Shown in pieces: positions 11,707 through 25,800 of a DNA stretch of 64,000 bases (position 1 is the stretch's first letter; each line of letters starts with the position of its first letter). The position numbers and the translations under genes were made by a program. Source of the stretch: Antedon mediterranea (Eukaryota; Echinodermata; Crinoidea; Comatulida; Antedonidae). Where the stretch lies: contig NC_092671.1 of assembly GCF_964355755.1 (NCBI RefSeq), positions 24,800,070-24,864,069 on the forward strand, in the 5' to 3' direction. A model generated the notes under the pieces. That model searched no databases. It saw only the letters and a list, made by a program, of their open reading frames with translations, and had not been told where the DNA came from.

Positions 11707-12611
11707 GTGCCCACAGATGGTTCTCGAATACATAGTAATTTCAGTGTAAAAAAACTGTTCTAAAAAAAATGTATGTACTGCAGGACTAAAATACATTTCA
11801 TTTACAGAAACAAATAAATAGACACGATGACAACTAAAATTACTTCCGAAAAAGAAAGTTGTCACAAAATTAGTCAAAATTTTTGACTTGGACTCATTTA
11901 AACAAAGCTAATTTGTGTATATAACATTAGGGTTCAGGATGGGGGAGAGAATGGCCTACCCACACTCACAGTAATAAAGTTTATTTGTATATGTGTTTAT
12001 ATATCTATTTATATAGTACATATAACAGTACTAACACTCACAGTAAGAAATTTGCGATTCAAATGACGACCAAAAATGGTTAATACGTATTTACAGTGTT
12101 TGTCACATAAATTTACCTACTTGTGTTAAATCAAATAATTGTACTGAGACTGAGAGATTGGAATGTTCCATTCATCGCAAATAAATTTGTATAAACATAT
12201 ATTAAATCTATCAAATAATTTTTTTAAAGAAAATCGGCCTGTATTCAACGCTATGATGCTGTACTCTGGCTGTTCAACCGGTTTTCAGCTATTAAAAACA
12301 ATTATCGTAGAAGACATAGGTAAATATGAAGCATCCTTGCATTATTGTGTGCAGGTATTTTTCAAGATGGACATCCATTAGACAGTGTATACCACAAAGA
12401 ACACCCCTATTTGGGGAAAATCGTTGAACCTAAATTCGTTTTAATTGTCAATAACTAATTATTTAACTCAATTTAATTAGTAAATAGGGTTACATCACAT
12501 GGTTAAATTCAGTACCGAAAGTATGAACTAACTTGATATACCATTGAGTAAACATTCTAGAAGTTACACACGATTTACCGAATTGTGCCCTTACGTAAAT
12601 TTATATATAGA
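11707..12611 (-). mobile_element. Non-autonomous Helitron, copy A2 (3'-truncated)
   Basis: Shares long stretches with 2560-3848: GTGCCCACAGATGGTTCTCG, GAGATTGGAATGTTCCATTC and GTTCAACCGGTTTTCAGCTA. The same 5' end (TCTATATATAAATTTACG on the minus strand) is followed by a T in the flank. It lacks the terminal palindrome and CTAG, and has internal deletions. Confidence 0.75.
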
Positions 12612-12817
12612 TACACCAAAGTAATATACAATTATGGAAAGTCATGCAAATGCATTCTGAAGAATACAAGTATGTTTATGATAATATTATATAGTATTTG
12701 ATAATAATATTATTATATTTACAAACAGACAAAACAAAACAACAATATTTACTATTTGAGATATTATATACTTTATTTTCAACAACCATTTTATCAATTG
12801 AAAATCAACAGTTTATT

Positions 12818-13492
12818 AGATATATTGCCCCCTGAGAAAATAATATGGTAATTTTTTCTGTTGAATATGCCATTTTATTGTCACATAAATAGTTATTCAT
12901 TATGACCTAAAGTTAGATTGAAAAAAAATTCATTTCCATATTACTAAAACTCTGCCTACACTATCAAATTTTATGTGACAAAAAAATGTGATGTCATCTT
13001 GTCCATATATGGCACATTTTTTTGTCACATAAAGTTTGATAGATGTGGATTTAATAATAATAATATCCTGGATTTATATAGCACCTAATGTTGTGAAAAT
13101 GCTGAACACTATTACCCCAGTGATTTTTTGAATCAAACACGTTTGGAAACATATGAGCTTGTCCCTCTGAAAAAACAATTTGTTTGTTGAATATGCCATT
13201 TTAATGTCATACAACAGTTATCCCCCTTGACCAAAAATCAGAGCCAAATAAAAAAATTAATACCTGAAAAAACTGCAATTTAAAGCAAAAAATAGTCAAA
13301 TTGGCTGCCAGCAAATGGATATTTGGTTGAATTTACCCATTTCTTTTGTCATTTTATATTAGGTGAAAACATTATTTTATTCCTCTTTGTTTCTACGGAA
13401 GTGATTAACTTTATTTAAATTACAAAATGGCCTAATTCAAAGTATGATTTAATTAATCTTTATTTTTTATGTTTTTGGGGGACAATACATCT
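12818..13492. mobile_element. Related MITE or composite of the same family
   Basis: AGATATATTGCCCCC at the left and GGGGGACAATACATCT at the right, with family strings (TGAATATGCCATTTTA, CATTTTATATTAGGTG) inside. The flanks TATT and GTAA no longer match. Two internal GAATATGCCATTTTA copies suggest nested or composite origin. Confidence 0.45.
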
Positions 13493-13582
13493 GTAAGTGA
13501 TAAATTTGAATTTGGTTTGTAAAACCTATGCCAAACATAAACAAAAATGAAATTCTAAAATTGGTCTACTATGTTATTACTA

Positions 13583-13588
13583 TTTATT
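13583..13588 (-). terminator. Candidate polyadenylation signal of PITRM1
   Basis: AATAAA on the minus strand, about 25 bp after the PITRM1 stop codon. It implies an unusually short 3'UTR if used. Confidence 0.5.
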
Positions 13589-13612
13589 GAAAATGTGTTT
13601 TTAACATTAGTT

Positions 13613-13849
13613 TTACTCTTCTTTGTGTATAATCCATGAGTGTTCATTTTTAGTCATTTCATTATCTGGTCCTAATAGTGCTGTTCCATTCATTTTGTCT
13701 CCATTCACTAAGTATGATTTGGCAACACGTACCATGTCATCTCGGGTCACTCCTAAAAGTTGTTGACGGTGATTCTGATAAACGTCGTCACTAACATGAT
13801 TTTTGAAATGTCTCATTCCTTTACTTGAGGGAGCTGTTGGGCTATCAAC
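13613..13849 (-). CDS. PITRM1: PITRM1 terminal exon
   Basis: Encodes VDSPTAPSSKGMRHF through LLGVTRDDMVRVAKSYL to SWIIHKEE and a TAA stop at 13613-13615. Acceptor ACATTACAG lies at 13850 and above. The preceding intron, in transcript orientation, ends in a long GAATAAG-type purine-rich tract made by the microsatellite. Confidence 0.92.
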   Translation of the reverse strand, partial: VDSPTAPSSKGMRHFKNHVSDDVYQNHRQQLLGVTRDDMVRVAKSYLVNGDKMNGTALLGPDNEMTKNEHSWIIHKEE

Positions 13850-16800
13850 CTGTAATGTATAAGAACAATAGGTTTATTCTTATTCTTTCTTATTCTTATT
13901 CTTTCTTATTCTTTCTTATTCTTATTCTTTCTTATTCTTATTCTTTCTTATTCTTATTCTTTCTTATTCTTACGCCCGTATTCTTAAACCGGACTTTAGT
14001 CGTAGTTCGAAGTTCGACTTGGAAAAGTCGTAGTTCGAGCTATTACTTCAAATTCGATTCAAAAACGAAGTAGTCGAAGTTTGCAGTTCGACTTAATGAA
14101 GTCGAGCTTTTAGTCGAGTTGCACACGTCTGGGTAACAAAGGCTATACATTGGCCAATGACAAGAGAGTATTGCGGAAGCAGACGAAATTTTGCGCATTG
14201 ATATCACTTTCCATTTCTTACAACACTTTTTACGCATCAGGACTATATACATGAAAAATAATTTTAATCGTTAATTATTAGAACAATATCAGTATTAATT
14301 TAACAGTGAAGTATATTTGATTAACAACAAATAAAATCTTAAAAATATATTTAGGAACCATGGCGGTACGGTAACTTTTATATTTTCTAGGCCCCAACAA
14401 ACTATGATCGCCACGAACCACGCACTTCATAGCGTGAAAAGAAAGCGCTAGGCCCCCTAAACATTCCATCGCGTGGTGAATTGCCGCATCTCCCATTGTC
14501 GCTATGGCGTGACGTAGCTCAAGTCGGACTTGCGCGAAGAAAATAATGTAATTTGTATACAGTTGTAAATAAAGATGATTTTCATTATTATAATTTATAC
14601 CAATGTATATTTAATTAAGCTAATATAAATATAGATATTTCATTCTTCAATATCTGGCCAATATAACAACTCAATGACTTTTACGTTTTTTATAAACATC
14701 GTTTAAAAATCATTTAGTCGACCATTTAGTCTTCCCCCTCCAGGACTAAAAAAATCGATCAAAATCCGTCTCGATTTAGTCGAGGTTTGCCTGATTTAGT
14801 TGGTGATTTAGTTGAAGTTCGGTTTATGAATTAAAATGACGTCATTTTTTTAGTTTTAGCTCGAACTACGACTAAAGTCCGGTTTAAGAATACGGGCGTT
14901 ATTCTTTCTTATTCTTTCTTATTCTTATTCTTATTCTTTCTTATTCTTATTCTTTCTTATTCTTATTCTTTCTTATTCTTATTCTTTCTTATTCTTATTC
15001 TTTCTTATTCTTATTCTTTCTTATTCTTATTCTTATTCTTTCTTATTCTTATTCTTTCTTATTCTTATTCTTTCTTATTCTTATTCTTATTCTTATTCTT
15101 TCTTATTCTTATTCTTTCTTATTCTTATTCTTTCTTATTCTTATTCTTTCTTATTCTTATTCTTTCTTATTCTTTCTTATTCTTATTCTTTCTTATTCTT
15201 TCTTATTCTTATTCTTATTCTTTCTTATTCTTATTCTTTCTTATTCTTTCTTATTCTTATTCTTTCTTATTCTTATTCTTTCTTATTGCCAAAAACAAAC
15301 AAACTACTACAAAGTGGCAGGAAACACAAAAGGGTAGTAAATCCCTAATGGCTAAGAGCCACTGATACCTCAATACCGAGTAGCACATTAAGATAAATAT
15401 AGCATAAAAAAAAAATCTAAAAATCATTCATAAATACACAAAAACTTGCAGCAACAATCCATAATAGGTTTTGTAATACGATTAAACATTTAATAATGAC
15501 AAAAAATTGACTTTTTTAGAATGATTCCAAAAATACCTTTTTTTGGCACCTTATTCAAAGTATAGTAAAGTAAAATTTTTTGTAATTTAGAAATGTTTTT
15601 AAAGTGTATGTCTGTCTAAAAAATGAATTCAGGCCCTGTCTGAGATGCTAGTGGTTCATTGACATTGTACTATCAAGCTCTTTCAATGGAATGGAAGAGA
15701 AAGCAGTGGTTTGTGTTTTCTTCAATGTGGGTAATAGTGAGCTTTCGCATTGGGATGGTAATTTAAAAGCGCGTGCCGGTTATTTTGAGACACAATCGAC
15801 GATAATAATGATAAAGTTCAAAACCTAAAAAGGGGCTTATGAGGATGCTAATTTTTCTTTAAAAATCTTGATGAATCAAAGTGAATTCATGGCCTACATA
15901 TACTATATAATAAAATATGTAGTGTCTTAGGGAAAGTAGACAAAAAATAATTTGCTGAAATATTAGACTCTCACCGATGAGAAGACGGATAACTTGGCTT
16001 CATCAATGTCTTGATCTAAGTAGCTAGCATCTACTGCCCATTCACAGCACTTTTTAAATGCATCCAATGTTTTCTCAGAATTAGGATCTCTAACAAATGT
16101 AAAAGAAAATGAGTATTATTTCACTTTTTTGTTTAGTTACAATGATAAATAAAAAACAATAAATCACAATCAGTCTTTTCTTTAGATGAACTATGATTTT
16201 ATTTCATATATAACTATGTATTTTTATAAAAATTTAGAATAATTTTTTTATTACTTTTTTGTGACATTTAATTCAAGGAAACATATGCTATCCTGTGTAA
16301 TTAGTTTGTGTGTGTATGTGTAGATGTGTGGATTTTAATCTACTGAACTCCCTGTCGAGATAATTGCTGTAGTATTTTTATACTGATTTTACAAAGATTT
16401 CTAAACAACAACAACATTCTAAGTGCATGTGTAATGTACAAGGAAACCAAACAAAAATGTTGTTATTCCTAATTTTATTCAAGGTCTCGCTTCGAAATTT
16501 TTTTATTATAATACTATTAAGGATTGGAATAATCTTTTATCAAACATTAAAGGCATAAAAACAATAAATGAATATAAACAATAAATGAATATAAACAATA
16601 AAGATTCATCTTTGTATTGTGCATAGCTAGATTGAAAGTAATGTGAATTTTGTAATTATTTAATTGTAATTTGTCTACTTTTTGTAACTGTATAAGGACT
16701 CCATTGGATAAGATGTGTCAGCTTTATGGGTTATGCTGGTATCTTGTTTGAGTCCTACATTTATAAAACAAACAAACTGATCACCAATTCCTAGTGGATT

Positions 16801-19800
16801 GTTATACCTGTAGGAATAAAAGGTAAAGTTTCCACTTGTACCCATCAGTGCACCACTTCCATAGGCACCTCCCTTCTCCCTATAGAAACAATAATATTCA
16901 TTCTTTAAAATTTGCCCTTAATAATTATATGAACAATACTAACGCATATTTTTCATAGTCATTTGTCTGCCTTTTCACAATGGTGAATGACTTTCATTAT
17001 TGGAGTAAAGTTTCATACTAAAATATTAAAAAATTATGTTGAAAGACTATTATTTTAAGTTTATGTGCACACCTACCGAATTTCGCGATGAAGAAACTTA
17101 GTTGACATAAGCCTGGCTAGAAGGCGTAATGAAGCAAAGTCTTCGTGATTGAATGGAATGCCCTCTATAGCATGGCTGATGTAGTTAACTGGAAATGGCA
17201 ACTCATAGTGTAGCTTTTGTTTAGTTGTAGTAAATGGATTCTGAAAGTGAAAAACAATTTGTCAAGCAACACACACTATCTGATGTAGCAATCAAAATGT
17301 TCATATTAGTTTATTCCACAACAAATTTGATTTAGCTGGTTGATCAATTTATGTTTTCCACAGATGACGCAAAAGCGAGGTTTCTCAGAACTGTTACCAA
17401 GGTGAATGAACTCACTCATAACTAAGCCGAGTGGATCAACCAGCGAAAGCTAGAGAATGAAACATAACTTTTTCATTTATTAAAATTTATTTGTTGAATC
17501 ATAACAATCCTAGAAAATACTAAGAGATCCACATGAACCTTTTCACTAACCAACATATCAGTTAGATTCACCTTATAATGTATGAAATAATCGGAACAAT
17601 ATCTACAGTATGTATGTTCTGCAGTAAAGTATTTTGTAAGAGCACTATGATCAAAAGACCAAAGTTCATTTATGTTTCCAAACCCAAAATTGTTTAACTA
17701 CTGTACCAAGTCCAGGGACATAGATTGGGAGATGCTTAGATAGCAGCCCCAACCATGCAGACTTTTATATTTCGTTTAATATTTATTTCGTTTCATATTT
17801 AGTATAATAAATGCACTTTCTGGAGACCTAACACCCTTATTTTTCTAAGTTTTCTTAGCTTTACTCCAACCAGGGCAGACTAGTCCTGTAGACTTATAAC
17901 TTTGTTTCATATTTCAATGTACAAGTGCAATTTCCAGGGACCAAACAGCCCTATTTTTCAATATTGTCTTAGCTCTGTCCCAAACATGGTAGCTTAGGTC
18001 AGCACTAGGGGAGGGGGATTGATCAAATGGGAGGGCGATCGATCAGAGGGGAGGGGGAATTCAGAAGGCAGGGGGAGTTTGCATCCCCAGACAGCAACCA
18101 GACTACGTCTGTGAAGTAAAATGCATTCTGACAACCAAATACCAGAAGTTGTGGATATTCGAAGTGTGTCCAGTTGTGTAAATGTTGAACTACTTACTTC
18201 CTGCATAAAAGAAGTTTGACCAGCACCGTCTCCTGGTAATTGTGATAAGAAACGCTCTAGATGTAGAGATGCTGTGTCCATGAATATTGGACTTGCATTT
18301 AGTGCACACCTAGAATAGAAATAGCATGATAACAAAATGTATGCATATATATTCCATTTAACTTTGTTCCTTATGTCTTTTTGTTCTTTGTAATACTGCT
18401 TTGTTCTGCTGTATCAATTTTCTTCTTGTTATCATCATAAGTTCGGAAAACCGCTGCCACATTCAATATAATGATGAGGGCCAAGACAGATGGAAAAAAT
18501 ATAAAATTTATAAAATATAATATTTATTTAACAAAGAGTTATAAGATTATAAAACAATGTGAAATTCATTGATTCTGACAGACCTTTTCCCATCTGCAAA
18601 ATGTAACATTAAGTTGTAACAAATTATGCAGATGTGGAAAGGGTATAAATAAGTCTAAACTTGACCACAAAACATATATTTATATTAAGGGGGAAAGGAA
18701 GGACTAATCAAAATGGTACCATATCCTGATTGACTTACCTTGGAAGACCAACCTCAGTGATAGTGATCACCCCTTAAGGCCAAATTATACAGAAAATAGG
18801 TAATAGTAAGCAGAAACAAAATTAAATTAATTAGATGTTAATATTTCTTATGACCATTTACACTAAATGCAGTCAGGATAGATAACAATTCTATGTGTGA
18901 CAATGGCTATGTGGTTTTCCACTTACCATTACCGCTTATCTGTGTAAATTGGCCTTAAGGGGTGAATGACCTGGGTTCAGTTCTACCATGTTACAACAAG
19001 CAAAATTTAAAAAATAATTTAAAAGATAATTATTTTAAGGTAAATGCTTACTTGTATTTGTGTATTGACAAGTAGACAGAAATGTAAAGGCAAGTAGGGA
19101 TTCATCTAAAAATATATTTATCCAAATGAATTTATATATGGATGACCAAAATAAAGAAAAAATAAACAAACATGGTGGTTTGGAGTGATGCAATTGTGTG
19201 ATAAACCTACCTCATATTTTCAGTACATAAGACATGACTGGCAACTTGCTGTAGTTTCTGCAGAACTGGATTTAAGTCTTTCAATTCAGCAATACTTTTC
19301 AAAAACATTACCTTTATTAAGAAGAAAAATCTTAAAACTTTTGTCAATTTGTCAAAATAAGAAATGACGACACAATAAATCTATCTTATTTTCTTTTCAG
19401 ACACACATGTTCTAACGCAGAATGATATTACGAAATGTTATTAAAAAGGTTGTTGGAGCAATTTTATTTTGTACTGTTTTACAATTTTATCTTTTCCTTG
19501 TTTACATTGAAGAAAACAAAGAATCAAGAAATTGTCAGATTGAAATAGAGGAAACCATATTGAATACAATTGAAAATGATGACATTAATAAACATATTGA
19601 GCCGAACTTATTGCTAAACATAAAAGTTCTTAAAGATGTTATGTTGACACGAAAACTTGATCAAGGTGTTAGCATTTGCGACGAAAGTAAATCAGTTCTT
19701 GGTATAACATTTATTAACTAAAGTCCTAAAAATGCTGAATTGAGAAATTTAATTCACAGATAGATCTTGGGGAAAACATGGAAAACTTTAAAAAATAGCT

Positions 19801-22800
19801 ACTTTATTTATATTAGGAAAGAATGTCAACTTTCAATATGATGAATCTGTTTCAACGGAGAATGAAAAGCATGGGGATTTGCTCCAAGGGTGGTTTGAAG
19901 ACAATTTTCAAGTTTAAAAGTTTTTATGGCATTGAAATGGGAACAAATATATTGTCCCAAAGGCAAATTTATTTTTATGGTAAATGATCACAACTTTGTC
20001 AATTATGATGTTCTCTTCAAAGGATTTGTAAATAAAACAAACGAGAAAACATCCATGTTTATATCAGGAGAAGTAATAGCAAATCCCAAACCTATGCGTG
20101 AACCAAATTCGAAATATTTTATATCTCCTAAACAGTTTGGTCGCAAATATTTCCCGCCATTTTGTACACTGGATTCAGGAATTATACTTTCAATAAACGG
20201 TGCAAATAGTATTTTGAAAGAAGCATTCAAAACAACTTTTATCCCAATTGCAGATGTGTTTATTTCAATTTTAGCAGAAAAGACTGGAGTAACAGTTATT
20301 AACGATAAAAGGTTCACGCTTAGAAATTTAAATTATGATACTTGTTTATTTCATAGCTTTATTACAGCTCATGGTTTTGATACATCACTTTCAACAGCTA
20401 AATTGTGGGCGAATGTTTCCAATCCTGAATTTTTTTTAAAAAGTGTGAACATTCTGAAATGGATCTACTAATGCAGACAAACAGTTTTTTTAATGGTGAT
20501 TTGTTTAATAGAAAACTTTACCTTCTTGTTAATAGTCCTGATCTTTGTAAAAATAATCAAGGAAAACTAGATGATATATTTATGATTGTGCTTATAAGTA
20601 CACTCCCAATGCATGTCGGTAAACGTGATGTGATAAGACAGACATGGCCAAAAATCAAAATGTTATCGGAATGGCTATCCAATTTCTGTTTCTAATGGGG
20701 CGCCCACTAGAAAAAAATTAAGATAAAAAGTACAAAGCAATTGTCAAAAACGAACAAATTAGATATGGAGATATAATACAGGCAGATTTTATTGAAAGTT
20801 TTAAAGATTTGACACTAAAAGTTGCTTTAGGATTAAAGTGGGTATCGGAAAACTTCGCAAATGCTGAGTATATGTTTAAAGGGGATGACGATACATTTGT
20901 TAATTTTGAAAACATTATCAGTTATATACTTAATCTTAGAGCAAAAGGGAAAGCGTTAGAAAAGTTCTACATGGGTTCTGTCTTACCCTGCAGTAAAATT
21001 GTACGAAGAGAAAAATCAAAATATTACATATCTCACAAGGTGTATAGTGGGAAATATTTTCCGCCATATTGTTCTGGTGCTGGTTACATCTTATCAATTG
21101 ACATCATCCGCGGAATGTATTTAAAAGCATTACAGACACCCCTTATACCAATTGATGATGCGTTTCAGGGAATTTTGGCAGAAGAAGAAGGCGTGATCCC
21201 AATGAATCATGATGGTTTTAAACGCTGGGGTGGTGATACGGATAAATGTGATCTTTTAAAGAGCATGGTTGTCCATGGTCCATATAAAACAGCAGATCAA
21301 TTATTTAACGTGTGGAGCAACTTTACAGACGTGTCCATTAAATGTTAAAAGCATGAGATTGTGGGTTTGAATGCAATGCTTTTCGCATTGCTTGTATCCT
21401 TAGGCAAGACACTTTACTTATTATTACCACATATCATAAACTTAGCGGGGGTGGGTCTACCTACGTCAATTTTTCAGAGTATATTCCTTATGGCCAGGAA
21501 TCGATGTGGTTATGTTTTCATGGTGCGCAATCATAAATTACGCGATTTAACGAAATCATGTTTGTGTAATCATATCTCCACAAGCATGAATCACTTTTCA
21601 ACAAAATTTGGTACTCATAAATTTAAGGTCATATTTCATCATATGGAAATATAATTACGTGCGTAGCGCATATAAATATATAATATTTAACTTAAATGAC
21701 ATTAACCCTAATGATGATATCAATATTGAAGAAACTAAATATTACCAGATAAACGATTTTAATCTAAGTTTTAAGAACTCGATACATGCCAATCACTTCT
21801 CCATTCTAAGCCTGAACTGCCGTAGCATGGTCAACAAATTCGATGATATTTTGAATCTGATTAATTCAATAAATCACTCCTTTTCAATTATTGCCCTAGA
21901 AGAAACATGGATTTCTCCAAATTCTACAACATCACTGTACGAAATACCAAAATATACATTTATTCATAAAGATAGGATAGGACGAAGAGGAGGAGGAATT
22001 GCTCTCTATCTATCAGAAACCCTTAGTTACGAGATGCGAAATGACCTCGCTTCAATACTGACCGAAGGAGAATCTATATTTATTGATGTTAAAATAGAAA
22101 ATAAAACAATATCTTGCGGAGTAATATATAGGCCCCCTGATACAAATGTACAAACTTTCAACAATCAGTTGTCAATAGTCATGCAGATGATTAACAAAGA
22201 AAATAAGCTAGCATACATTACTGGTGATATGAACTTAGATATTAGCCAACACATGAGAGACAAAAACATCGAATCCCACCTTGACAATATCCAGTCCCAG
22301 TCCTTCACTTTTCTTATTAATAAGCCCACAAGAATAACAGAAAACTCTGCTTCCATAATAGATAATATTCTCTACAATTCCCATCTAACAAATAACATAA
22401 ACACTGGTATCATATATTCGGATATATCCGACCACCTTCCAATATTCTGCATAAACACATCCGAAACTCACCATTATCATAACAACGTATACTGTTATAA
22501 ACGCGAAAACAAACAGTACAACATTGATCATTTTAAGCATGAACTTGCAAATCAACAATGGCAGGATGTCCTAGAATCAAATGACGCAAACAAAGCATAT
22601 CAACATTTTTCCACAACTCTGCAATCATTAGTTAATATATGCTTTCCAATAAAAAAGATAAAACACAAAGCTAATAAACTTCAATCTCCTTGGATAACGG
22701 AATCAATTGCTAAGTCAATTGTTACTAGAAACAAATTATATAGCAAATACAAACGTAGACCGACAAACATAAATAAATCTAAATATACAAACTATAGAAA

Positions 22801-25800
22801 CGTACTTACCAATATTATTAGAAAACGAAAAAAGGAATACTATTTTAATAAATTTGAAAAAAATAAAAATAATATGAAAGAAACGTGGAATGCCATTAAT
22901 CAACTTTTAGGTAGGAAGAAAAAATCCAAACTGCCATCAAACCTAAAACATGTGACAGAGACATACACTAACCCAGAAACAAAATCCGATGCATTCAATT
23001 CTTACTTTATTAATATTGGGAAACAATTAGCTGACAAAATTAACCATGATAACAACCCTGCCATTGATCCAACGTCATATTTGACTGGTAACTACCTTAA
23101 TTCTATGTATTTCAGACCCACAACAGAATACGAAATAATGACATACATTAATAAATTAGAAACAGATAAAACACCAGGTCACGATGATATCAGTGCTCAC
23201 TATATCAAGTACAATTCCGTCTACCTTACAAAACCTATTTCACACTTAATAAACGTTTCACTCGCCACTGGCCGATTCCCTGATGAACTAAAATGTGCCA
23301 AAACTATACCTGTTTTTAAAAGTGGCGATAGGCAAAACCTTAATAATTATCAACCCATATCAATCTTACCATGTCTTTCTAAAATATATGAAAGAGTTGT
23401 CTACGACCAAACCATTTCATACCTTAATAAATACAAGATAATAAATCAATCTCAATATGGATTCCGACAAAAACATTCAACTGCACATGCTCTACTACAC
23501 ACACTAGAAAAAATAACATCAGCAATTGATAACCACTCATTCATTATAGGTGTTTTCCTAGATCTGTCGAAAGCTTTCGATACGATCGATCATAGAATTC
23601 TAATCAATAAAATGGAATGATTTGTTTTTTGCTGATGTTTAATTATTATATGTCGGTACAATATGAAAACTTACCTGCTTCATACCACCTAATATTTCAT
23701 TGAAGTGACTAACAGGTGAAAGATGACTTTGAGCTGCAGACATTGCATAGCTATGGCCACTATTGGACAATGACATGGCTAGGTCAGATGCATTCATGCG
23801 TACCAATGTAGTAAATCGGTCTACATCTTCTAGTTTAGGTCTAGCATAAGAAGAATATAATATCTCAATCTTAACAAAATAAGTTTAATATTTTTCAGTG
23901 ATTTTCTTATAATCTTTTATGGTCAAGGTGTTACTAAACATATTTATAGGTAAATAAAGCAAGTTATTTTATAATGTAATGATTTACATACTTACCTTAA
24001 AAATATATCATGCCATAATTTAAACATTTCTTCTGTATTATTATCCAAACAATAGGAGGATAGCATTATTCCCTGAAATAAACAAATTTATTTTTTTCCT
24101 AAATGTTTTATTATTAAAGAAATATCAACAAAAAAACACTGATTGTTTCACCTGGATTAAATTCTCTATTGTAGGTGAGTTGCACCTGGATTAGATGCTC
24201 CATTGTAGGTGAGTTGCACCTGGATTAGATGCTTCCATCGTAGGTCAGTTGAACCTGGATTAGATGCTCCATCGTAGGCAAGTTGCACCTGGATTCGATG
24301 CTTCATCATAGGTGAGTTGTACCTGGATTTGATGCTCCATCATCATAGGTGAGTTGCACCTTGACTGGATGCTTCATCATAGGTGAGTTGCACCTGGACT
24401 GGATGCTCTATTGTAGGTCAGTTACACCTGGATTAGATTCTCCATCGTATGCAAGTTGCACCTGGATTTGATGCTTCATCATAGGTGAGGTGAACCTGGA
24501 TTTGATGCTCCATCATCATAGGTGAGTTGCAACTTGACTGGATGCTTCATCATAGGTGAGTTGTACCTGGATTTGATGCTCCATCATCATAGGTGAGTTG
24601 CACCTTGACTGGATGCTTCATCATAGGTGAGGTGAACCTGGATTGGATGCTTTATTGTAGGCAAATTTCACATGGATTAGATGCTCCATCGTAGGTAAAG
24701 TGCACCTGGATTGGATGCTCCATCGTAGGTGAGGTGAACCTGGATTGGATGCTCCATCTTAGGTGAGATGCACCTGTATTGGATGCTTCATCATAGGTGA
24801 GTTGCACCTGGATTAGATGCTTCATTGTAGGTGAGTTGCACCTGGATTGGATGCTCCATTGTAGGTCAGTTACACCTGGATTAGATTCTCCATCATAGGT
24901 GAGGTGAACCTGTATTGGATGCTTCATCATAGGTGAGTTGCACCTGGATTAGATGCTCCATTGTAGGTGAGTTGCACTTGGATTGGAGGCTTCATCGTAG
25001 GTGAGTTGCACCTGGATTGGATGCTCCATTGTAGGTCAGTTACACCTGGATTAGATTCTCCATCGTAGGTGAGTTGCACTTGGATTAGATGCTTTATCGT
25101 AGGTGAGGTGAACCTGGATTAGATGCTTTATTGTAGGCAAATTTCACCTGAATTAGATGCTCCATCATAGGTGGGGGTACCTGGATTAGATGCTCCATCG
25201 TAGATCAGTTGCACCTGGATTGGATGCTTCATCATAGGTGCGTTGCACCTGGATTGGATGCTCAATCGTAGGTCAGTTGTACCTGGATTAGATGCTCCAT
25301 CGCAGGTGAGGTGCACCTGGATTGGATTCTCCATCGTAGGTGAGTTGCACTTGGATTAAATGCTCCATTGTAGGTAAGTTACACTTGGATTCGATGCTAC
25401 ATCGTAGGTGAGGTGAACCTAGATTGGATGAGTCATCGTAGGTGAGTTGCACTTGGATTAAATGCTCCATCGTAGGTGAGGTGCACTTGGATTAGATACT
25501 CCATCGTAGGCAAGTTGCACCTGGATTAGATGTTCTATTGTAAGTGAGTTGGACTTGGGATTAAATGCTCCATTGTAAGTGAGTTGCACCTGGATTGGAT
25601 GCTCCTTGTAGGTGAGGTGTACCTGGATTGGATGCTTCATCATAAGTACAGAACTTATAAATGACTAAACAAATTGGCTTCTTAATGCTAAGGTACAGAC
25701 ATGAATTTTAAATATAAAATTTGGTTAATTGTACATAAATCAAATATGTGCAACATACATCATGACGAAAAAATCATGAATTTCCCTTAAAATGATAAAA

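Noticed and set aside
17241-18197. A missed small PITRM1 exon for the linker before PFPVNY
   Set aside because: The flanking exons already join in phase 0, and I could not find a convincing acceptor-donor pair with matching residues; the linker is poorly conserved in the family.
19185-19367. A + strand open frame here
   Set aside because: It is the shadow of the PITRM1 exon at 19211-19311, whose minus-strand translation and splice phases fit the gene.
24146-25648. Regular repeats resembling a CRISPR array
   Set aside because: There are no unique spacers; the entire period repeats, and the context is a eukaryotic intron.
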